From: Lachnospiraceae bacterium
Lineage (GTDB): Bacteria > Bacillota > Clostridia > Lachnospirales > Lachnospiraceae
Assembly: GCA_013316825.1 (NCBI GenBank)
Contig: WSLY01000011.1
Coordinates: 1-64,000, forward strand
Direction: 5' to 3'
DNA length: 64,000 nucleotides
Shown: in pieces, positions 18,609-29,071 of the stretch
Position numbering within the stretch: position 1 is the first letter of the stretch
Layout: the number at the start of each line of letters is the position of its first letter
The notes under the pieces: model-generated
What the model was told of the DNA's origin: nothing
Databases searched by the model: none
The model's input: the letters and a program-made list of their open reading frames with translations, nothing else
Made by a program: the position numbers and the translations under genes

Positions 18609-19118
18609 TTAAGCCATAACCTCGTCTACAGCTTTACCGCGGTTTTTCGCCACTTCTTCCGGAGACTTTAACTGGCTCAAGCCCATAATGGTTGCAAGAA
18701 CTACATTCTGCTTATTGTTGGAGCCTAAAGACTTTGTACGGATATTCTTGATGCCGGCAAGCTCGCACACAACACGGGCAGGACCGCCTGCAATAATACC
18801 GGTACCTTCGGGAGCCCTCTTTAAAAGAACGCTTGCAGAACCGTATTTACCAATAAAATCATGTGTAATACTATTGTTATCGTCTAACGCAACATTTACA
18901 AGATGCTTCATTGCATCCTCTTTTCCCTTGCGGATTGCCTCGGGAATTTCCGTTGCCTTTCCAAGACCGGCGCCCACATGACCGTTACCATCGCCAACAA
19001 CTACCAAAGCTGTGAAACGGAAGTTACGACCACCCTTTACAACCTTAGTTACACGTTTGATTGTAACAACTTTTTCAGTCAATTCCAACTGACTCGCATC
19101 AATGATTGCATGTTTCAT
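18609..19118 (-). CDS. rpsE: 30S ribosomal protein S5
   Basis: 169 residues. The fidelity-related loop [19 protein letters not shown] (the region where spectinomycin-resistance changes map) is unmodified in outline, and the C-terminal [13 protein letters not shown] is typical. Confidence 0.98.
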   Translation of the reverse strand: MKHAIIDASQLELTEKVVTIKRVTKVVKGGRNFRFTALVVVGDGNGHVGAGLGKATEIPEAIRKGKEDAMKHLVNVALDDNNSITHDFIGKYGSASVLLKRAPEGTGIIAGGPARVVCELAGIKNIRTKSLGSNNKQNVVLATIMGLSQLKSPEEVAKNRGKAVDEVMA

Positions 19119-19136
19119 GGTTTCTTTCTTCCTTTC

Positions 19137-19505
19137 CTAGAATTGCAGGCCAGCTTCTCTGGCTGCTTCAGCTAATGCTGCGATTTTTCCGTGATATATA
19201 TAGCCGCCTCTGTCAAAGACCACTGTTGTAATACCTTTTTCCATTGCTCTCTTTGCAATAACAGTTCCTAAATATGCTGCCGCATCAACGTTATTGGTTT
19301 TTTCAAGCTCAGCCTTTACCTCTTTTTCAAGGGTAGAAGCAGAAACCAGAGTGTTTCCAACGGTATCGTCGATAATTTGAGCATACATATGATTATTGCT
19401 TCTGAACACAGCCAGACGCGGTCTTTCAGCAGTACCGCTGAAACGGTTACGAATTCTCTTGTGCTTTTTCACACGAACTTCTTGTCTTGATTCTTTTCTA
19501 ACCAT
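19137..19505 (-). CDS. rplR: 50S ribosomal protein L18
   Basis: 5S rRNA-binding protein, 122 residues. The second ATG (19505, [17 protein letters not shown]) is preferred over 19511 because GGAG lies only three bases before the first ATG but nine before the second. Conserved [20 protein letters not shown] and [18 protein letters not shown]. Confidence 0.97.
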   Translation of the reverse strand: MVRKESRQEVRVKKHKRIRNRFSGTAERPRLAVFRSNNHMYAQIIDDTVGNTLVSASTLEKEVKAELEKTNNVDAAAYLGTVIAKRAMEKGITTVVFDRGGYIYHGKIAALAEAAREAGLQF

Positions 19506-19525
19506 TTTCATACTCTCCTTATCTG

Positions 19526-20068
19526 TTATTTCTTACCAGTCTTACCAACTTTACGTCTGATAGTCTCATCAGCATATTTGATTCCTTTGCCCTTATAAGG
19601 CTCAGGTCTTCTCTTATCTCTGATTTCAGCAGCGAATTGGCCAACTTTTTCTTTATCAATGCCCTTAACGATGATTACATTCTGTCCTTCCAGAACGGTT
19701 TCAATTCCTTCAGGATCCGTCATCTCTACCGGATGGGAATAGCCTAAGGATAAGGTCAGAACCTTACCGGACTTTGCTGCCCTGTAACCAACACCATTTA
19801 CCTCAAGCTTCTTCTCGTAGCCCTCGGTAACACCTACAACCATATTGTGAATCAGTGTTCTGGTCAATCCGTGAAGGGACTTCATTTTCTTTAAATCATT
19901 CGGTCTTGCTACAGTTACTTCCGCACCCTCAAGTTTGATTTCCATCTCCTGAGGAAGCACTCTTTCCAGAGTACCCTTGGGACCTTTTACGGTCACTTTG
20001 TTATTTTCTGCAATCTCCACAGTTACGCCTGCAGGAATCGCGATTGGCATTCTACCTATACGTGACAT
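19526..20068 (-). CDS. rplF: 50S ribosomal protein L6
   Basis: 180 residues from the ATG at 20068 ([15 protein letters not shown]), which follows AGGAGGTACGGGC; the ORF-track extension lies in the structured spacer. The two repeated L6 domains and the C-terminal [16 protein letters not shown] are intact. Confidence 0.98.
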   Translation of the reverse strand: MSRIGRMPIAIPAGVTVEIAENNKVTVKGPKGTLERVLPQEMEIKLEGAEVTVARPNDLKKMKSLHGLTRTLIHNMVVGVTEGYEKKLEVNGVGYRAAKSGKVLTLSLGYSHPVEMTDPEGIETVLEGQNVIIVKGIDKEKVGQFAAEIRDKRRPEPYKGKGIKYADETIRRKVGKTGKK

Positions 20069-20119
20069 GCCCGTACCTCCTATTATTTTCTTGTTTAACA
20101 AATTACTGCTCTTTTTCAC

Positions 20120-20210
20120 TGCGGAGAATTTGCTTTGCAAATTCTCTTAGGGACGAAACATAGTATTTCTTAGGCGATGTTCTTTATCGCCTTAGAAATT
20201 CTTTTCGTCC
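20120..20210 (-). ncRNA. Intergenic RNA structure, CTAAG family copy B (rpsH-rplF)
   Basis: Begins at the base after the rpsH stop. Outer stem GGACGAA/TTCGTCC encloses a 14-bp TTTCTAAGGCGAT-type hairpin with one mismatch, followed by a second hairpin GAGAATTTGC/GCAAATTCTC. Copy C after rpsN has the same plan with different but still paired bases, so the pairing, not the sequence, has been kept. Confidence 0.65.
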
Positions 20211-20612
20211 TTACCAGACGAACGCCAACACTTCGCCGCCAACCTGCAGCTCTCTTGCTTTTTTATCCGTGACAACACCCTGATTGGTGGAAATAATGGC
20301 AATCCCGAGACCGCCTAACACCTTAGGCAGTTCATCCTTGCCGGCATACACACGAAGTCCGGGCTTGCTGATTCTCTTGATGCCGGAAATAATTCTGTCG
20401 TTCTTGTCCGCGCCATATTTGATGGTAATGCGGATGGTCTTGAAAGCTCCGTCATCAATCACATCATATTTCTTGATATAACCTTCTTCCAACAGAATCT
20501 GGGCAATCGCCAGCTTCATCTTGGAAGCAGGAACATCTACTGTATCATGCTTTGCAGTATTTGCATTACGGATTCTTGTAAGCATATCTGCAATAGGATC
20601 ACTCATTGTCAT
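20211..20612 (-). CDS. rpsH: 30S ribosomal protein S8
   Basis: 133 residues, [17 protein letters not shown] to the C-terminal [26 protein letters not shown]. Start at 20612 fits AAGGAGGAAACTAAATC. In E. coli S8 is the translational regulator of the spc operon. Structured spacers lie on both sides of this gene. Confidence 0.98.
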   Translation of the reverse strand: MTMSDPIADMLTRIRNANTAKHDTVDVPASKMKLAIAQILLEEGYIKKYDVIDDGAFKTIRITIKYGADKNDRIISGIKRISKPGLRVYAGKDELPKVLGGLGIAIISTNQGVVTDKKARELQVGGEVLAFVW

Positions 20613-20697
20613 GATTTAGTTTCCTCCTTATCTACTTTTGACTTGAATCATGCTCCTCTTTTCATCGGAGAATTTGCTCCTTCGGAAAATTTGCTCC

Positions 20698-20788
20698 TTC
20701 AGAGAATTTGCTCTGCAAATTCTCTTATAGGCAAAACATAGCAATTCTTAGTCAGCGTTTTTTGCTGACTTAGAATTTCTTTTTGCCT
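20698..20788 (-). ncRNA. Intergenic RNA structure, CTAAG family copy C (rpsN-rpsH)
   Basis: Starts directly after the rpsN stop. Outer stem GGCAAA/TTTGCC, inner stem ATTCTAAGTCAGC with GCTGACTAAGAAT (one mismatch), then a GAGAATTTGC/GCAAATTCTC hairpin. Relative to copy B, GGCGAT has become GTCAGC and its partner changed to match, as has the outer stem. Two extra truncated GAATTTGCTCCTTC-like units lie further downstream (20667-20700). Confidence 0.65.
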
Positions 20789-20974
20789 TTACCAACTGGC
20801 TTTCTTCACCCCGGGAATCTGTCCTTTATAAGCCAGCTCGCGGAAGCAAATTCTGCAGATTCCATATTTTCTCAAAACAGAATGAGGACGACCGCAAATC
20901 TTGCAGCGTGTATATGCCCTTGTGGAGAATTTCGGTTTGCGCTGCTGTTTTAATTTCAAAGATGTCTTAGCCAT
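20789..20974 (-). CDS. rpsN: 30S ribosomal protein S14, zinc-binding type
   Basis: 61 residues with a CKIC...CRIC zinc site ([22 protein letters not shown]), the short zinc-containing form common in Gram-positive bacteria. Normal position between rplE and rpsH. The GVKKASW C-terminus is typical. Confidence 0.98.
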   Translation of the reverse strand: MAKTSLKLKQQRKPKFSTRAYTRCKICGRPHSVLRKYGICRICFRELAYKGQIPGVKKASW

Positions 20975-20988
20975 TCATTTACCTCCTG

Positions 20989-21528
20989 TTATTTTGCGAA
21001 AGGCATGTTGAATAATCTCAGCAATTCACGCGCCTCTTCGTCTGTCTTTGCAGTTGTTACGAAAATGATATCCATACCTCTTACTTTGTCAATTTTATCA
21101 TATTCGATTTCAGGGAAGATAATCTGCTCCTTGATGCCAAGCGCATAGTTGCCTCTTCCGTCAAATGCATTCGGGTTTACGCCCCTAAAGTCACGTACAC
21201 GAGGTAATGCCAGATTTACAAGGCGATCTAAAAACTCATACATCTTCTCACCGCGCAGGGTTGTTTTACAGCCAATCGACATACCTTCACGGATTTTAAA
21301 GTTTGCTACCGATTTCTTTGCCTTAGTCAGAACCGCTTTCTGTCCGGTGATGGTTTCCATATCCTTGACAGCGCTTTCCAGAACCTTTGCATTTTCCTTT
21401 GCCTCGCCAACGCCCATATTGACAACAATCTTGTCAAGCTTCGGAATTTCCATCGTATTCTTGTAGCCAAACTTCTTCGTCATAGCTGCAGCGATTTCGT
21501 TTTTATATAAATCTTTTAGTCTGCTCAC
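20989..21528 (-). CDS. rplE: 50S ribosomal protein L5
   Basis: 5S rRNA-binding central-protuberance protein, 179 residues. The GTG at 21528 ([21 protein letters not shown]) is chosen because GGAGGAAACAAAC precedes it; the ATG at 21558 lies inside the upstream rplX gene and lacks a site. Conserved [20 protein letters not shown] and the C-terminal LLRLFNMPF are present. Confidence 0.95.
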   Translation of the reverse strand: MSRLKDLYKNEIAAAMTKKFGYKNTMEIPKLDKIVVNMGVGEAKENAKVLESAVKDMETITGQKAVLTKAKKSVANFKIREGMSIGCKTTLRGEKMYEFLDRLVNLALPRVRDFRGVNPNAFDGRGNYALGIKEQIIFPEIEYDKIDKVRGMDIIFVTTAKTDEEARELLRLFNMPFAK

Positions 21529-21550
21529 GTTTGTTTCCTCCTCCCTGCTG

Positions 21551-21862
21551 TTAGTCAATCACTTCACCGGTAGACTTGGCAAAACGTACTTTCTTTCCGT
21601 CTTCCACCTTGAAACCGATTCTGGTTGCTTTTCCCTTATGAACATACATAACATTGGATATATCAAGCGGCGCTTCCTTCTGCATAATGCCGCCGTTGGG
21701 ATTTGCCTGTGTAGGCTTCGCATGTTTTGTAATCATATTTACGCCTTCCACAATAACCCTGTTCTTTTTTCTGTCAATGGCAATTACTTTGCCCTCTTTG
21801 CCATTATCTTTACCGGTAATTACTTTTACAGTATCACCTTTTTTGATTTTTAACGTAGCCAT
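21551..21862 (-). CDS. rplX: 50S ribosomal protein L24
   Basis: 103 residues, with the KOW motif [20 protein letters not shown] near the N-terminus. An assembly-initiating large-subunit protein. Followed closely by rplE. Confidence 0.97.
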   Translation of the reverse strand: MATLKIKKGDTVKVITGKDNGKEGKVIAIDRKKNRVIVEGVNMITKHAKPTQANPNGGIMQKEAPLDISNVMYVHKGKATRIGFKVEDGKKVRFAKSTGEVID

Positions 21863-21873
21863 GCAGTACCTCC

Positions 21874-22242
21874 TTATAATACTTCGGGAGCGAGGGAAAC
21901 AATTTTCATGAACTGTTTCTCACGAAGCTCTCTAGCTACCGGTCCAAAGATACGAGTTCCTCTCGGGGTCTTGTCATCCTTGATAATTACGGCAGCATTT
22001 TCATCAAATTTGATGTAGGAACCATCTTTACGGCGTGCGCCTTTCACGGTGCGAACGACAACAGCCTTTACTACATCGCCCTTCTTTACAACGCCGCCTG
22101 GTGTTGCATCCTTAACAGAGGCAACTATAATATCGCCAATCTGTGCATATCTTCTTGTTGAGCCGCCCATAACCCTGATGCAGAGAAGTTCCTTGGCGCC
22201 TGTGTTATCAGCAACTTTCAGTCTGCTCTCCTGCTGAACCAT
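21874..22242 (-). CDS. rplN: 50S ribosomal protein L14
   Basis: 122 residues, starting [20 protein letters not shown] with [23 protein letters not shown] at the end; normal length. Lies at the subunit interface. Confidence 0.98.
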   Translation of the reverse strand: MVQQESRLKVADNTGAKELLCIRVMGGSTRRYAQIGDIIVASVKDATPGGVVKKGDVVKAVVVRTVKGARRKDGSYIKFDENAAVIIKDDKTPRGTRIFGPVARELREKQFMKIVSLAPEVL

Positions 22243-22275
22243 ATTTATTCTCCTTCCAATATAGTAACCGTACGA

Positions 22276-22530
22276 TTATTTCGCTCTTTCAACAATTTCA
22301 ACAAGTCTCCATCTCTTATCCTTGGACAAAGGTCTTGTCTCCATTACCTTGACAGTATCGCCGATATTACATTCGTTGTTCTCGTCATGTGCCTTCAGCT
22401 TGTAGGTATCCTTTACAATCTTTTTGTAAAGAGGATGCTTTACGCGGTTCTCGATAGCAACAACGATTGTCTTATCCATTTTATTGCTTACCACCTTACC
22501 GGTACGTGTTTTTCTTAAATTTCTTTCCAC
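22276..22530 (-). CDS. rpsQ: 30S ribosomal protein S17
   Basis: 84 residues, OB-fold 16S-binding protein with [20 protein letters not shown] and the C-terminal [15 protein letters not shown]. Standard position after rpmC. Confidence 0.97.
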   Translation of the reverse strand: MERNLRKTRTGKVVSNKMDKTIVVAIENRVKHPLYKKIVKDTYKLKAHDENNECNIGDTVKVMETRPLSKDKRWRLVEIVERAK

Positions 22531-22598
22531 GGTTAAATCTCCTTTCTGAAATCCCGCCCACGATATGGGCTATCTGAGTGATAGGGAACGCTCCAAAA

Positions 22599-22802
22599 TT
22601 AAGCATTGGCTTTTTGTGTCATAATCGTCTGAATACGGGCAATGTTCTTTCTCACTTCTTTAATTCTTGCCGTATTATCCAACTGGTTTGTCGCGTTCTG
22701 GAATCTCAAATTGAAAAGCTCTTTTTTCGCAGCAACTAATTCGTTTGCCAATTCTGCTTCTGATTTATTTCTCAAATCTTCTACATACTTACTCTTTTTC
22801 AT
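22599..22802 (-). CDS. rpmC: 50S ribosomal protein L29
   Basis: 67 residues from the ATG at 22802 ([18 protein letters not shown]). The ORF-track start lies 117 bases upstream inside rplP and is rejected. The start overlaps the rplP stop by 14 bases. Two-helix protein with the conserved [15 protein letters not shown] motif, near the tunnel exit. Confidence 0.96.
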   Translation of the reverse strand: MKKSKYVEDLRNKSEAELANELVAAKKELFNLRFQNATNQLDNTARIKEVRKNIARIQTIMTQKANA

Positions 22803-23229
22803 TTGACACACCGCCTTCCAAATCTGCTTTAGAAACAATCTTACACTTACAAGGGAGTTTGTGCATTGCAAGACGTAATGCTTCTTTTGCGGACTCCTCG
22901 GGAACTCCTGCGATTTCAAACATTACACGTCCAGGTTTCACAACTGCCACCCAGTATTCCAGGGAACCTTTTCCGGAACCCATACGTGTTTCTGCCGGTT
23001 TTGACGTAACCGGTTTATCCGGGAAAATCTTTATCCATACTTTACCGGTACGCTTTGTATAACGTGTCAGAGCGATACGGGCTGCTTCTATCTGATTGGA
23101 CTTAATCCAGCAGGGCTCCGTAGCCACCAGACCGTACTCGCCATAAGTAAGCGTATTGCCTCTTAAAGCCTTGCCTGCCATACTGCCACGGAATTGTTTA
23201 CGACGTTTTACTCTCTTAGGCATTAACAT
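22789..23229 (-). CDS. rplP: 50S ribosomal protein L16
   Basis: 146 residues, starting [19 protein letters not shown], with [20 protein letters not shown]. Contacts the A-site tRNA elbow. Two bases from the rpsC stop; overlaps rpmC. Confidence 0.98.
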   Translation of the reverse strand: MLMPKRVKRRKQFRGSMAGKALRGNTLTYGEYGLVATEPCWIKSNQIEAARIALTRYTKRTGKVWIKIFPDKPVTSKPAETRMGSGKGSLEYWVAVVKPGRVMFEIAGVPEESAKEALRLAMHKLPCKCKIVSKADLEGGVSNEKE

Positions 23230-23231
23230 AA

Positions 23232-23885
23232 CTATTTCTCGCTCCCTTCCTTGTTTTTAGTGGGAAGAACTTCGCCTTTGTATATCCATACCTTAACGCC
23301 AACCTTGCCGTATGTGGTATCAGCCTCAGCGAAGCCGTAATCAATATCTGCTCTCAATGTCTGAAGGGGAATGGTTCCCTCGCTGTAAAACTCAGTACGA
23401 GCCATATCAGCGCCGCCCAGACGTCCGGAGCAGGATGTTTTAATTCCCAGTGCGCCCGCCTTCATTGTTCTGCCCATGCAGGATTTCATGGCGCGTCTGA
23501 AAGATACACGGTTCTCAAGCTGCTGCGCAATATTTTCCGCAACAAGCTGTGCATCCTTATCCGGTCTCTTGATTTCTTTGATATCAACGAGAACCTTCTT
23601 GTTGGTAAGCTTTGCAAGCTCATTTTTGGTCACTTCAATCTCAGCGCCGCCCTTGCCGATTACAACACCGGGCTTTGCTGTGTAAATCACGACTTTAACC
23701 CTGTCGGATGCTCTTTCGATTTCAATTTTGGAAACACCGGCAGCATACAATTTCTTTTTCAGGTACTTTCTGATATTGTAATCTTCAACTAAATAGTCTG
23801 AGAATTCTGCTTCAGCGTACCATTTGGAATCCCAATCTTTAATAACGCCGACTCTAAGGCCGTGAGGATTAACTTTCTGTCCCAT
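23232..23885 (-). CDS. rpsC: 30S ribosomal protein S3
   Basis: 217 residues with the N-terminal KH domain ([11 protein letters not shown], a GxxG loop) and the C-terminal [20 protein letters not shown]. Forms the mRNA entry channel with S4 and S5. Confidence 0.98.
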   Translation of the reverse strand: MGQKVNPHGLRVGVIKDWDSKWYAEAEFSDYLVEDYNIRKYLKKKLYAAGVSKIEIERASDRVKVVIYTAKPGVVIGKGGAEIEVTKNELAKLTNKKVLVDIKEIKRPDKDAQLVAENIAQQLENRVSFRRAMKSCMGRTMKAGALGIKTSCSGRLGGADMARTEFYSEGTIPLQTLRADIDYGFAEADTTYGKVGVKVWIYKGEVLPTKNKEGSEK

Positions 23886-23905
23886 AAATACTGCTCCCTT
23901 CCTTC

Positions 23906-24295
23906 CTACTTCTTCTCATCCAAAATGATGGTAATGTGGCTCATCTTCTTCTCAATCCTGTAAGCCCTGCCCTGCGCTCTGGGCCTTACGCGCTTCATGG
24001 TAGGTCCTTTGTTGGCAAAGCACTCTGCAACATACAGGTTTTCCGGATTGCAGCCATTGTTATTTTCGGCGTTTGCAATCGCTGATTCCAACAGCTTCTT
24101 TATCACGCTGGAAGCGTATCTGGGATTGTATGTCAGTACTGCAATCGCAGTCTGCACATCCTTGCCTCTGATGGCGTCCAGTACGAAACATGCCTTCTGA
24201 ACAGAAACCCTTGCGTAAGATAACTTTGCTGAAGGTCTTGTATCTTTTACGGCATTTCTTTCTCTCTTAATTTGACTTCTATGTCCTTTAGCCAT
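23906..24295 (-). CDS. rplV: 50S ribosomal protein L22
   Basis: 129 residues. The exit-tunnel beta-hairpin region ([19 protein letters not shown]) is intact, with no insertion of the kind linked to macrolide resistance visible. Confidence 0.98.
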   Translation of the reverse strand: MAKGHRSQIKRERNAVKDTRPSAKLSYARVSVQKACFVLDAIRGKDVQTAIAVLTYNPRYASSVIKKLLESAIANAENNNGCNPENLYVAECFANKGPTMKRVRPRAQGRAYRIEKKMSHITIILDEKK

Positions 24296-24350
24296 AGAAT
24301 TTGTCCTCCTTTCAACTTGCCGTCCGCTTGAAGCTTATCGACGGACGTTT

Positions 24351-24632
24351 CTATCTTACCTTGGATTTCTTTTCGTCTTTTCCATGTCCTCTGAAAGTTC
24401 TGGTTGCAACAAACTCTCCAAGCTTGTGTCCTACCATATCTTCCGTTACATATACCGGAACGTGCTTTCTGCCGTCATGTACTGCAAATGTATGTCCCAC
24501 GAAAGAGGGGAATATTGTGGAGCGGCGGGACCAGGTTTTAATAACCTGTTTCTGCCCCGAAGCATTCATGGCGTCTACCTTTTTCAGTAAGCTTGCGTCA
24601 GCGAACGGTCCTTTTTTCAGTGATCTAGACAT
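24351..24632 (-). CDS. rpsS: 30S ribosomal protein S19
   Basis: 93 residues, [18 protein letters not shown] and [21 protein letters not shown]. Forms a complex with S13 in the 30S head. Confidence 0.98.
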   Translation of the reverse strand: MSRSLKKGPFADASLLKKVDAMNASGQKQVIKTWSRRSTIFPSFVGHTFAVHDGRKHVPVYVTEDMVGHKLGEFVATRTFRGHGKDEKKSKVR

Positions 24633-24648
24633 TGTCTTTCCTCCTTAA

Positions 24649-25491
24649 CTATTTGATAGCCTTGCCGTCTCTTCTTCTCACAATCAGCTTATTGGACTTG
24701 TTTTTCTTCTTACGAGTCTTATAGCCGAGTGCGGGCTTGCCCCAAGGTGTGCTGGGACCCGGACGTCCGATACCGGTCTTTCCTTCACCACCGCCATGAG
24801 GATGGTCGTTGGGGTTCATAACAGAACCGCGTACTGTGGGGCGAATGCCCATATTGCGCTTACGGCCTGCTTTACCGATATTAACCAGATTGTGGTCGGC
24901 GTTGCCTACAATACCCACCGTTGCCCTGCATACCAGAGGAACCATTCTCATCTCGCCGGAGGGAAGTCTCAGGGTAGCATACTTACCTTCTTTTGCCATG
25001 AGCTGTGCGCTGTTGCCTGCAGAACGAACAAGCTGTCCGCCCTTGCCGGGATACAATTCAATATTGTGTAACTGCGTACCTACGGGAATCTCGGATAAAG
25101 GAAGGCAGTTGCCCACTCTTACTTCCGCCGTAGCGCCGTTCATTACCTTCATGCCATCGGTCAGTCCCTGCGGTGCAAGGATATAAGCCTTCTGTCCGTC
25201 CGCATAGCAGATTAACGCGATGTTGGCAGACCTGTTAGGGTCATATTCAATACCGATTACCTTTGCAGGGATACCATCCTTGTTTCTCTTGAAATCGATA
25301 ATTCTGTATTTTCTTCTGGAACCGCCTCCGCGGTGTCTTACCGTGATTTTACCTTGATTGTTGCGACCAGCATTCTTTGCCAAAGATACGCAAAGGGATT
25401 TCTCCGGTTCCTGCTTGGTAATCTCAGAGAAATCAGAGCCTGTCATATGCCTTCTGGAAGGTGTATATGGGTTATATGTCTTGATTCCCAT
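24649..25491 (-). CDS. rplB: 50S ribosomal protein L2
   Basis: 280 residues. [20 protein letters not shown] start and the C-terminal peptidyl-transferase-region block [20 protein letters not shown] are intact. Confidence 0.98.
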   Translation of the reverse strand: MGIKTYNPYTPSRRHMTGSDFSEITKQEPEKSLCVSLAKNAGRNNQGKITVRHRGGGSRRKYRIIDFKRNKDGIPAKVIGIEYDPNRSANIALICYADGQKAYILAPQGLTDGMKVMNGATAEVRVGNCLPLSEIPVGTQLHNIELYPGKGGQLVRSAGNSAQLMAKEGKYATLRLPSGEMRMVPLVCRATVGIVGNADHNLVNIGKAGRKRNMGIRPTVRGSVMNPNDHPHGGGEGKTGIGRPGPSTPWGKPALGYKTRKKKNKSNKLIVRRRDGKAIK

Positions 25492-25568
25492 CGTTATATC
25501 TCCTTTACTTGTGATTATTTGCGCAGCGCTCTGCGCCGCATACCTTAACCTGCCGGATATCTTTTATT

Positions 25569-25868
25569 TTACAAACCGGCAAAAATCTCGATATCCTTGC
25601 TGTCGTCCGTAAGCTGTACGATAGCCTTTTTGGTCTTCACCGTTTTACCGTAAGTCATGCCGCGTCTTTTGGTTTTACCTGCGCAGTTCATGGTGTTGAC
25701 TTTCTTTACCTTGGTGCCTTCGAACATCTTCTCGACAGCTTCCTTAATCTGTGTCTTGTTTGCTTCCGGATGAACCAGAAAAGTATACTTCTTCTCGCTC
25801 ATACCAGCCATACTCTTTTCAGTGATAACCGGTTTGAGGATTACGTCATAATATTTAACATCTGCCAT
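25569..25868 (-). CDS. rplW: 50S ribosomal protein L23
   Basis: 99 residues from the ATG at 25868 ([19 protein letters not shown]), preceded by GAGGAGGTATACGGTA. Overlaps the rplD end by 14 bases. Docking site for trigger factor and SRP at the tunnel exit. Confidence 0.97.
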   Translation of the reverse strand: MADVKYYDVILKPVITEKSMAGMSEKKYTFLVHPEANKTQIKEAVEKMFEGTKVKKVNTMNCAGKTKRRGMTYGKTVKTKKAIVQLTDDSKDIEIFAGL

Positions 25869-26505
25869 TACCGTATACCTCCTCAATCTTTTCAACAGCC
25901 GCCTTGGTTACCACCAGCTTGTCGGCGTTCATCACATCATATACATTGATGGTATTTGTCATCGCCGTCTTTACCTCGGGAAGGTTCCTTGCGGAAAGAA
26001 CCACGTTTTTATAACGGTTGTCAGTGATATTATCCTTTGATAACACAACCAGCGCTTTGCCTGCATTCAGGTTATCCATTACTGCTTTAAACTTCTTCGT
26101 CTTAATTTCATCAAGCTGCAGCTCGTCGACCACAATCAGCTTGTTGTCAACCACTTTGCTGGTAAGTGCGGATGTCAGCGCCGCCCTCTTTTCCTTTTTG
26201 TTCAGCTTAAAGGAATAGTCTCTCGGCACGGGAGCAAATACCACGCCGCCGCCCTTCCACTGGGGAGCTCTGATAGAACCCTGTCTTGCATGACCGGTTC
26301 CTTTTTGTCTCCAAGGCTTTCTTCCGCCGCCGGATACCTCGGAACGTGTCTTTGCTTTCTGTGTGCCCTGACGCTTATTTGCAAGGTGCTGTACGACTGC
26401 CATATGCACCAAATGCTCGTTTATCTTGGCTCCGAAGACAGCATCGCTCAAATCCATCGTGCCGACTTCCTTGCCTTCCATGTTGTAAACAGATACTTTT
26501 GCCAT
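25855..26505 (-). CDS. rplD: 50S ribosomal protein L4
   Basis: 216 residues. The extended loop [20 protein letters not shown] lines the exit tunnel. In E. coli L4 also represses the S10 operon through its leader; whether that applies here is unknown, but this operon does have a long structured leader. Confidence 0.98.
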   Translation of the reverse strand: MAKVSVYNMEGKEVGTMDLSDAVFGAKINEHLVHMAVVQHLANKRQGTQKAKTRSEVSGGGRKPWRQKGTGHARQGSIRAPQWKGGGVVFAPVPRDYSFKLNKKEKRAALTSALTSKVVDNKLIVVDELQLDEIKTKKFKAVMDNLNAGKALVVLSKDNITDNRYKNVVLSARNLPEVKTAMTNTINVYDVMNADKLVVTKAAVEKIEEVYGNGRC

Positions 26506-26544
26506 CTCTGTTAAGTCCTCCTTTCATCCAGACCATCATTAAGC

Positions 26545-27222
26545 TTACGCCTTAACGGTTTCTTTGATTGTTACTAAAGCCTTCTTAGGTCCGGGTACCG
26601 CACCTTTTACCAAAAGTAAGTTCTTGTCAGCATCCACTCTTACTACTTCCAGATTCTGAACCGTTACTTTTACACAACCCATATGTCCGGGCATTCCTTT
26701 TCCCTTAAACACACGGCTGGGTGAGGAGCAGGCGCCGTTGGAACCCTGATGGCGGTGGAATTTGGAACCGTGCGCCATAGGTCCTCTGTGCTGTCCGAAT
26801 CTCTTGATAGCACCCTGAAATCCTTTACCCTTTGAAATTGCGGAAGCGTCTACCTTATCGCCTGCGGCAAAAATGTCCGCCTTAATCTCTGCGCCAAGCG
26901 TATACTCTTCTGCATTTTCAAACTTAAACTCTCTCAGATATCTCTTGGATGTCACGCCCGCCTTTTTGAAATGTCCCTGCATAGCCTTGTTTGTACCATG
27001 CATATGGATAATTTCCTTTTTGCCGCTTGCATCCTTGTTGATGATTCTGTCCTTCTTATCAACGAATCCTACCTGTACGGCACTGTAACCGTCATTCTCA
27101 AGCGTCTTAACCTGCGTCACGACACAGGGACCTGCCTGAAGCACCGTTACGGGAACCAGCACACCGTCTTCATTGAAGATTTGGGTCATTCCGACTTTTG
27201 TTGCCAAAATTGCTTTTTTCAT
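26545..27222 (-). CDS. rplC: 50S ribosomal protein L3
   Basis: 225 residues. [20 protein letters not shown] start and the loop [18 protein letters not shown] near the peptidyl-transferase centre. Begins an early 23S assembly step. Confidence 0.98.
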   Translation of the reverse strand: MKKAILATKVGMTQIFNEDGVLVPVTVLQAGPCVVTQVKTLENDGYSAVQVGFVDKKDRIINKDASGKKEIIHMHGTNKAMQGHFKKAGVTSKRYLREFKFENAEEYTLGAEIKADIFAAGDKVDASAISKGKGFQGAIKRFGQHRGPMAHGSKFHRHQGSNGACSSPSRVFKGKGMPGHMGCVKVTVQNLEVVRVDADKNLLLVKGAVPGPKKALVTIKETVKA

Positions 27223-27303
27223 GTTTTCCTCCTGTTTTTTCTACAGCGGGACGCTCTGCGTCCATACTAGTAGGGGATATGATTTTGTTTCATCAAGAAA
27301 AAC

Positions 27304-27624
27304 TTATTTGTTTTTCATCTTGATATCGATGTAAACACCCGCAGGCATTTCCAATCTCTGCAGCGCATCCACCGTCTTCTGTGTCGGTGCAATGATATCA
27401 ATCAGCCTCTTGTGGGTTCTCTGCTCAAACTGCTCGCGGGAATCCTTGTACTTATGCACTGCCCTTAAGATAGTAATCACTTCCTTCTTGGTGGGAAGGG
27501 GTACCGGTCCGCTCACCTGAGAACCGTTCTTCTTAACTGTTTCGATGATTTTTTTGGCAGATGCATCAACCAACTGATGATCATAAGCTTTCAGTGTAAT
27601 TCTCATTACTTGACTTGTTGCCAT
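27304..27624 (-). CDS. rpsJ: 30S ribosomal protein S10
   Basis: 106 residues, [20 protein letters not shown] with [17 protein letters not shown]. First gene of the S10 operon; also known elsewhere as NusE in antitermination. Ribosome site AAAAGGAGGCGAC precedes the ATG. Confidence 0.98.
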   Translation of the reverse strand: MATSQVMRITLKAYDHQLVDASAKKIIETVKKNGSQVSGPVPLPTKKEVITILRAVHKYKDSREQFEQRTHKRLIDIIAPTQKTVDALQRLEMPAGVYIDIKMKNK

Positions 27625-27896
27625 AAAAAAAGTCGCCTCCTTTTCGCACTTTTACTTGAAGTACGACAAGCGGTGACTGTACACTCTCCCGTGTGTATCC
27701 CGATTGCAGATATAACTACTCACTCTGCTTTCTTCGTTTCTCACGGTTGTTTCTGCCCTACGGCAGACTTTATTGTCTGTACAGTGACTTGTCGTCAGTT
27801 TCCTAACTTGACATTCGCTCCACGGAAAACCTGCCATCCGGCATTACCATTGGCAGCAACCTCGCGTTTCATCGCTATCATGCCACAGCAAAAATT
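27625..27896 (-). promoter_or_regulatory. Structured 5' leader of the S10 operon
   Basis: The mapped promoter gives a leader of about 265 nt. A long-range stem closes it: 27778-27795 (ACGACAAG plus ACTGTACA in transcript sense) pairs with 27663-27683 across about 95 nt, with a small internal loop. Inside is a perfect hairpin TCTGCC-GTA-GGGCAGA. The ORF drawn here (27652-27837) is spurious. Leader control of the S10 operon is known in gammaproteobacteria; this structure is only a candidate. Confidence 0.6.
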
Positions 27897-27925
27897 AGTA
27901 TACATGGTATTTTCTTGGATTGCAA
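27897..27925 (-). promoter_or_regulatory. Promoter of the S10 operon
   Basis: Minus-strand TTGCAA (27920-27925), 17-base spacer, TATACT (27897-27902), with A/T-rich sequence upstream of -35 (AAAATTTTTCTAAAAAA in part) that could act as an UP element. Confidence 0.85.
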
Positions 27926-27999
27926 GGGGTTTTTTAGAAAAATTGTATTTTTTTACGTACAACTTCAAATTATTCCTCATATCCCTTTGTGGTTTTGTC

Positions 28000-29049
28000 T
28001 TACGGAAAATATTTTTTGATATCGCTTTCCGTCATTCTTTCCACCAATGCGCCAAGCCGCGCCATCTCTTCTTTATAATTCTCTTCTGTCAAAAGATACT
28101 CGCTTCCATTAAGCTGCCCCACTATCCACTGATTGATATCTGCCGAAAAATGCATGGAATCCATATAAAAGTTCAGGTCGCAGACAATATCCTCCTCTGC
28201 CAGAAAGCTGTATAAATGTACATTCCCGCAGCCTGTCAGCGCCTCCGCCGCCCTGCCTGCCGCATAGAGGAATGTTTCCGTCCTGCCGTCCCTGTTCACC
28301 GTATCCCACCACAGCAGGGAATACGGCGGATAAAAAAAGTAAAACTCCGTCTCCGGATGCGATTTGGCCATCTGTACCAACAACGCCACATTCGCATCGA
28401 TTAACCGCTTTTCTTCTTCCCCCATTCCTTTTTCCTCCGAAATGGGAGAACGCTCATAATGCAGCAGCGCAGCCTCCTCCGAAAAGGTTTTGTACTGCGC
28501 CCAGTTATAGCTCGCCCCTTCGTCATAATCCTGCTTCAAAGAGGAAGCAAGCTGATAGGGAATATATTCAAACAGCACATCTTTATTGAACAGATAGCTC
28601 ACATCATCCAGAATCGTATCATTATATAAATAGAGCGGCATCCCCTCATCCGCAAAATGGTGTTTTAATTCCGCATTCAGGGCAAACAGGTCCAGATTAT
28701 AAAACACATACCCGAGCGCATGGTTCCGATACGCTTCCTCCAGATAATACAGCAAATCCATCGTAGTCGCCGAGCTTTTAATTCCCTTGATTGTGGTACA
28801 GCCAAAAGCTTCGTCAAACCACCTGTTATTATAGTTTTCCGCCATTGAAGAGCCAAGGAGGAGTCCGTCATATTTAAAATTGCGGATTGTCCCGATACAC
28901 TGGTATTCTGCTTTATTGACAACTGCCTTAAGGCCCGCTGCCGGCGCGTGGTAATGGTAGAACGGGTCTGTGTACGCCACAACAGCGCCAATCAGCAGCA
29001 GAAGCGACAGCGATTGTATCAGGAAACGTTTGGTGAATTTTTTTTCCAT
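28000..29049 (-). CDS. SGNH-like membrane-anchored acyltransferase partner (AlgJ/DltD-like)
   Basis: 349 residues: an N-terminal membrane anchor (LIQSLSLLLLIGAVVAYTD) and an extracytoplasmic SGNH-hydrolase fold. The nucleophile block is LLLGSSMAENYN and the Asp/His pair is DSMHFS near the C-terminus. It starts 22 bases after the MBOAT gene, so the two probably work together: MBOAT passes acyl groups across the membrane and this protein places them on a surface glycan. The acceptor polymer is unknown, and no glycan biosynthesis genes are next to it. Confidence 0.8.
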   Translation of the reverse strand: MEKKFTKRFLIQSLSLLLLIGAVVAYTDPFYHYHAPAAGLKAVVNKAEYQCIGTIRNFKYDGLLLGSSMAENYNNRWFDEAFGCTTIKGIKSSATTMDLLYYLEEAYRNHALGYVFYNLDLFALNAELKHHFADEGMPLYLYNDTILDDVSYLFNKDVLFEYIPYQLASSLKQDYDEGASYNWAQYKTFSEEAALLHYERSPISEEKGMGEEEKRLIDANVALLVQMAKSHPETEFYFFYPPYSLLWWDTVNRDGRTETFLYAAGRAAEALTGCGNVHLYSFLAEEDIVCDLNFYMDSMHFSADINQWIVGQLNGSEYLLTEENYKEEMARLGALVERMTESDIKKYFP

Positions 29050-29071
29050 GGAGGGCTCCTTTTCCTATTTT

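Noticed and set aside
27652-27837. 61-residue ORF in the S10 leader
   Set aside because: Sequence is explained by the leader stem-loops; no ribosome site and no protein-like features.
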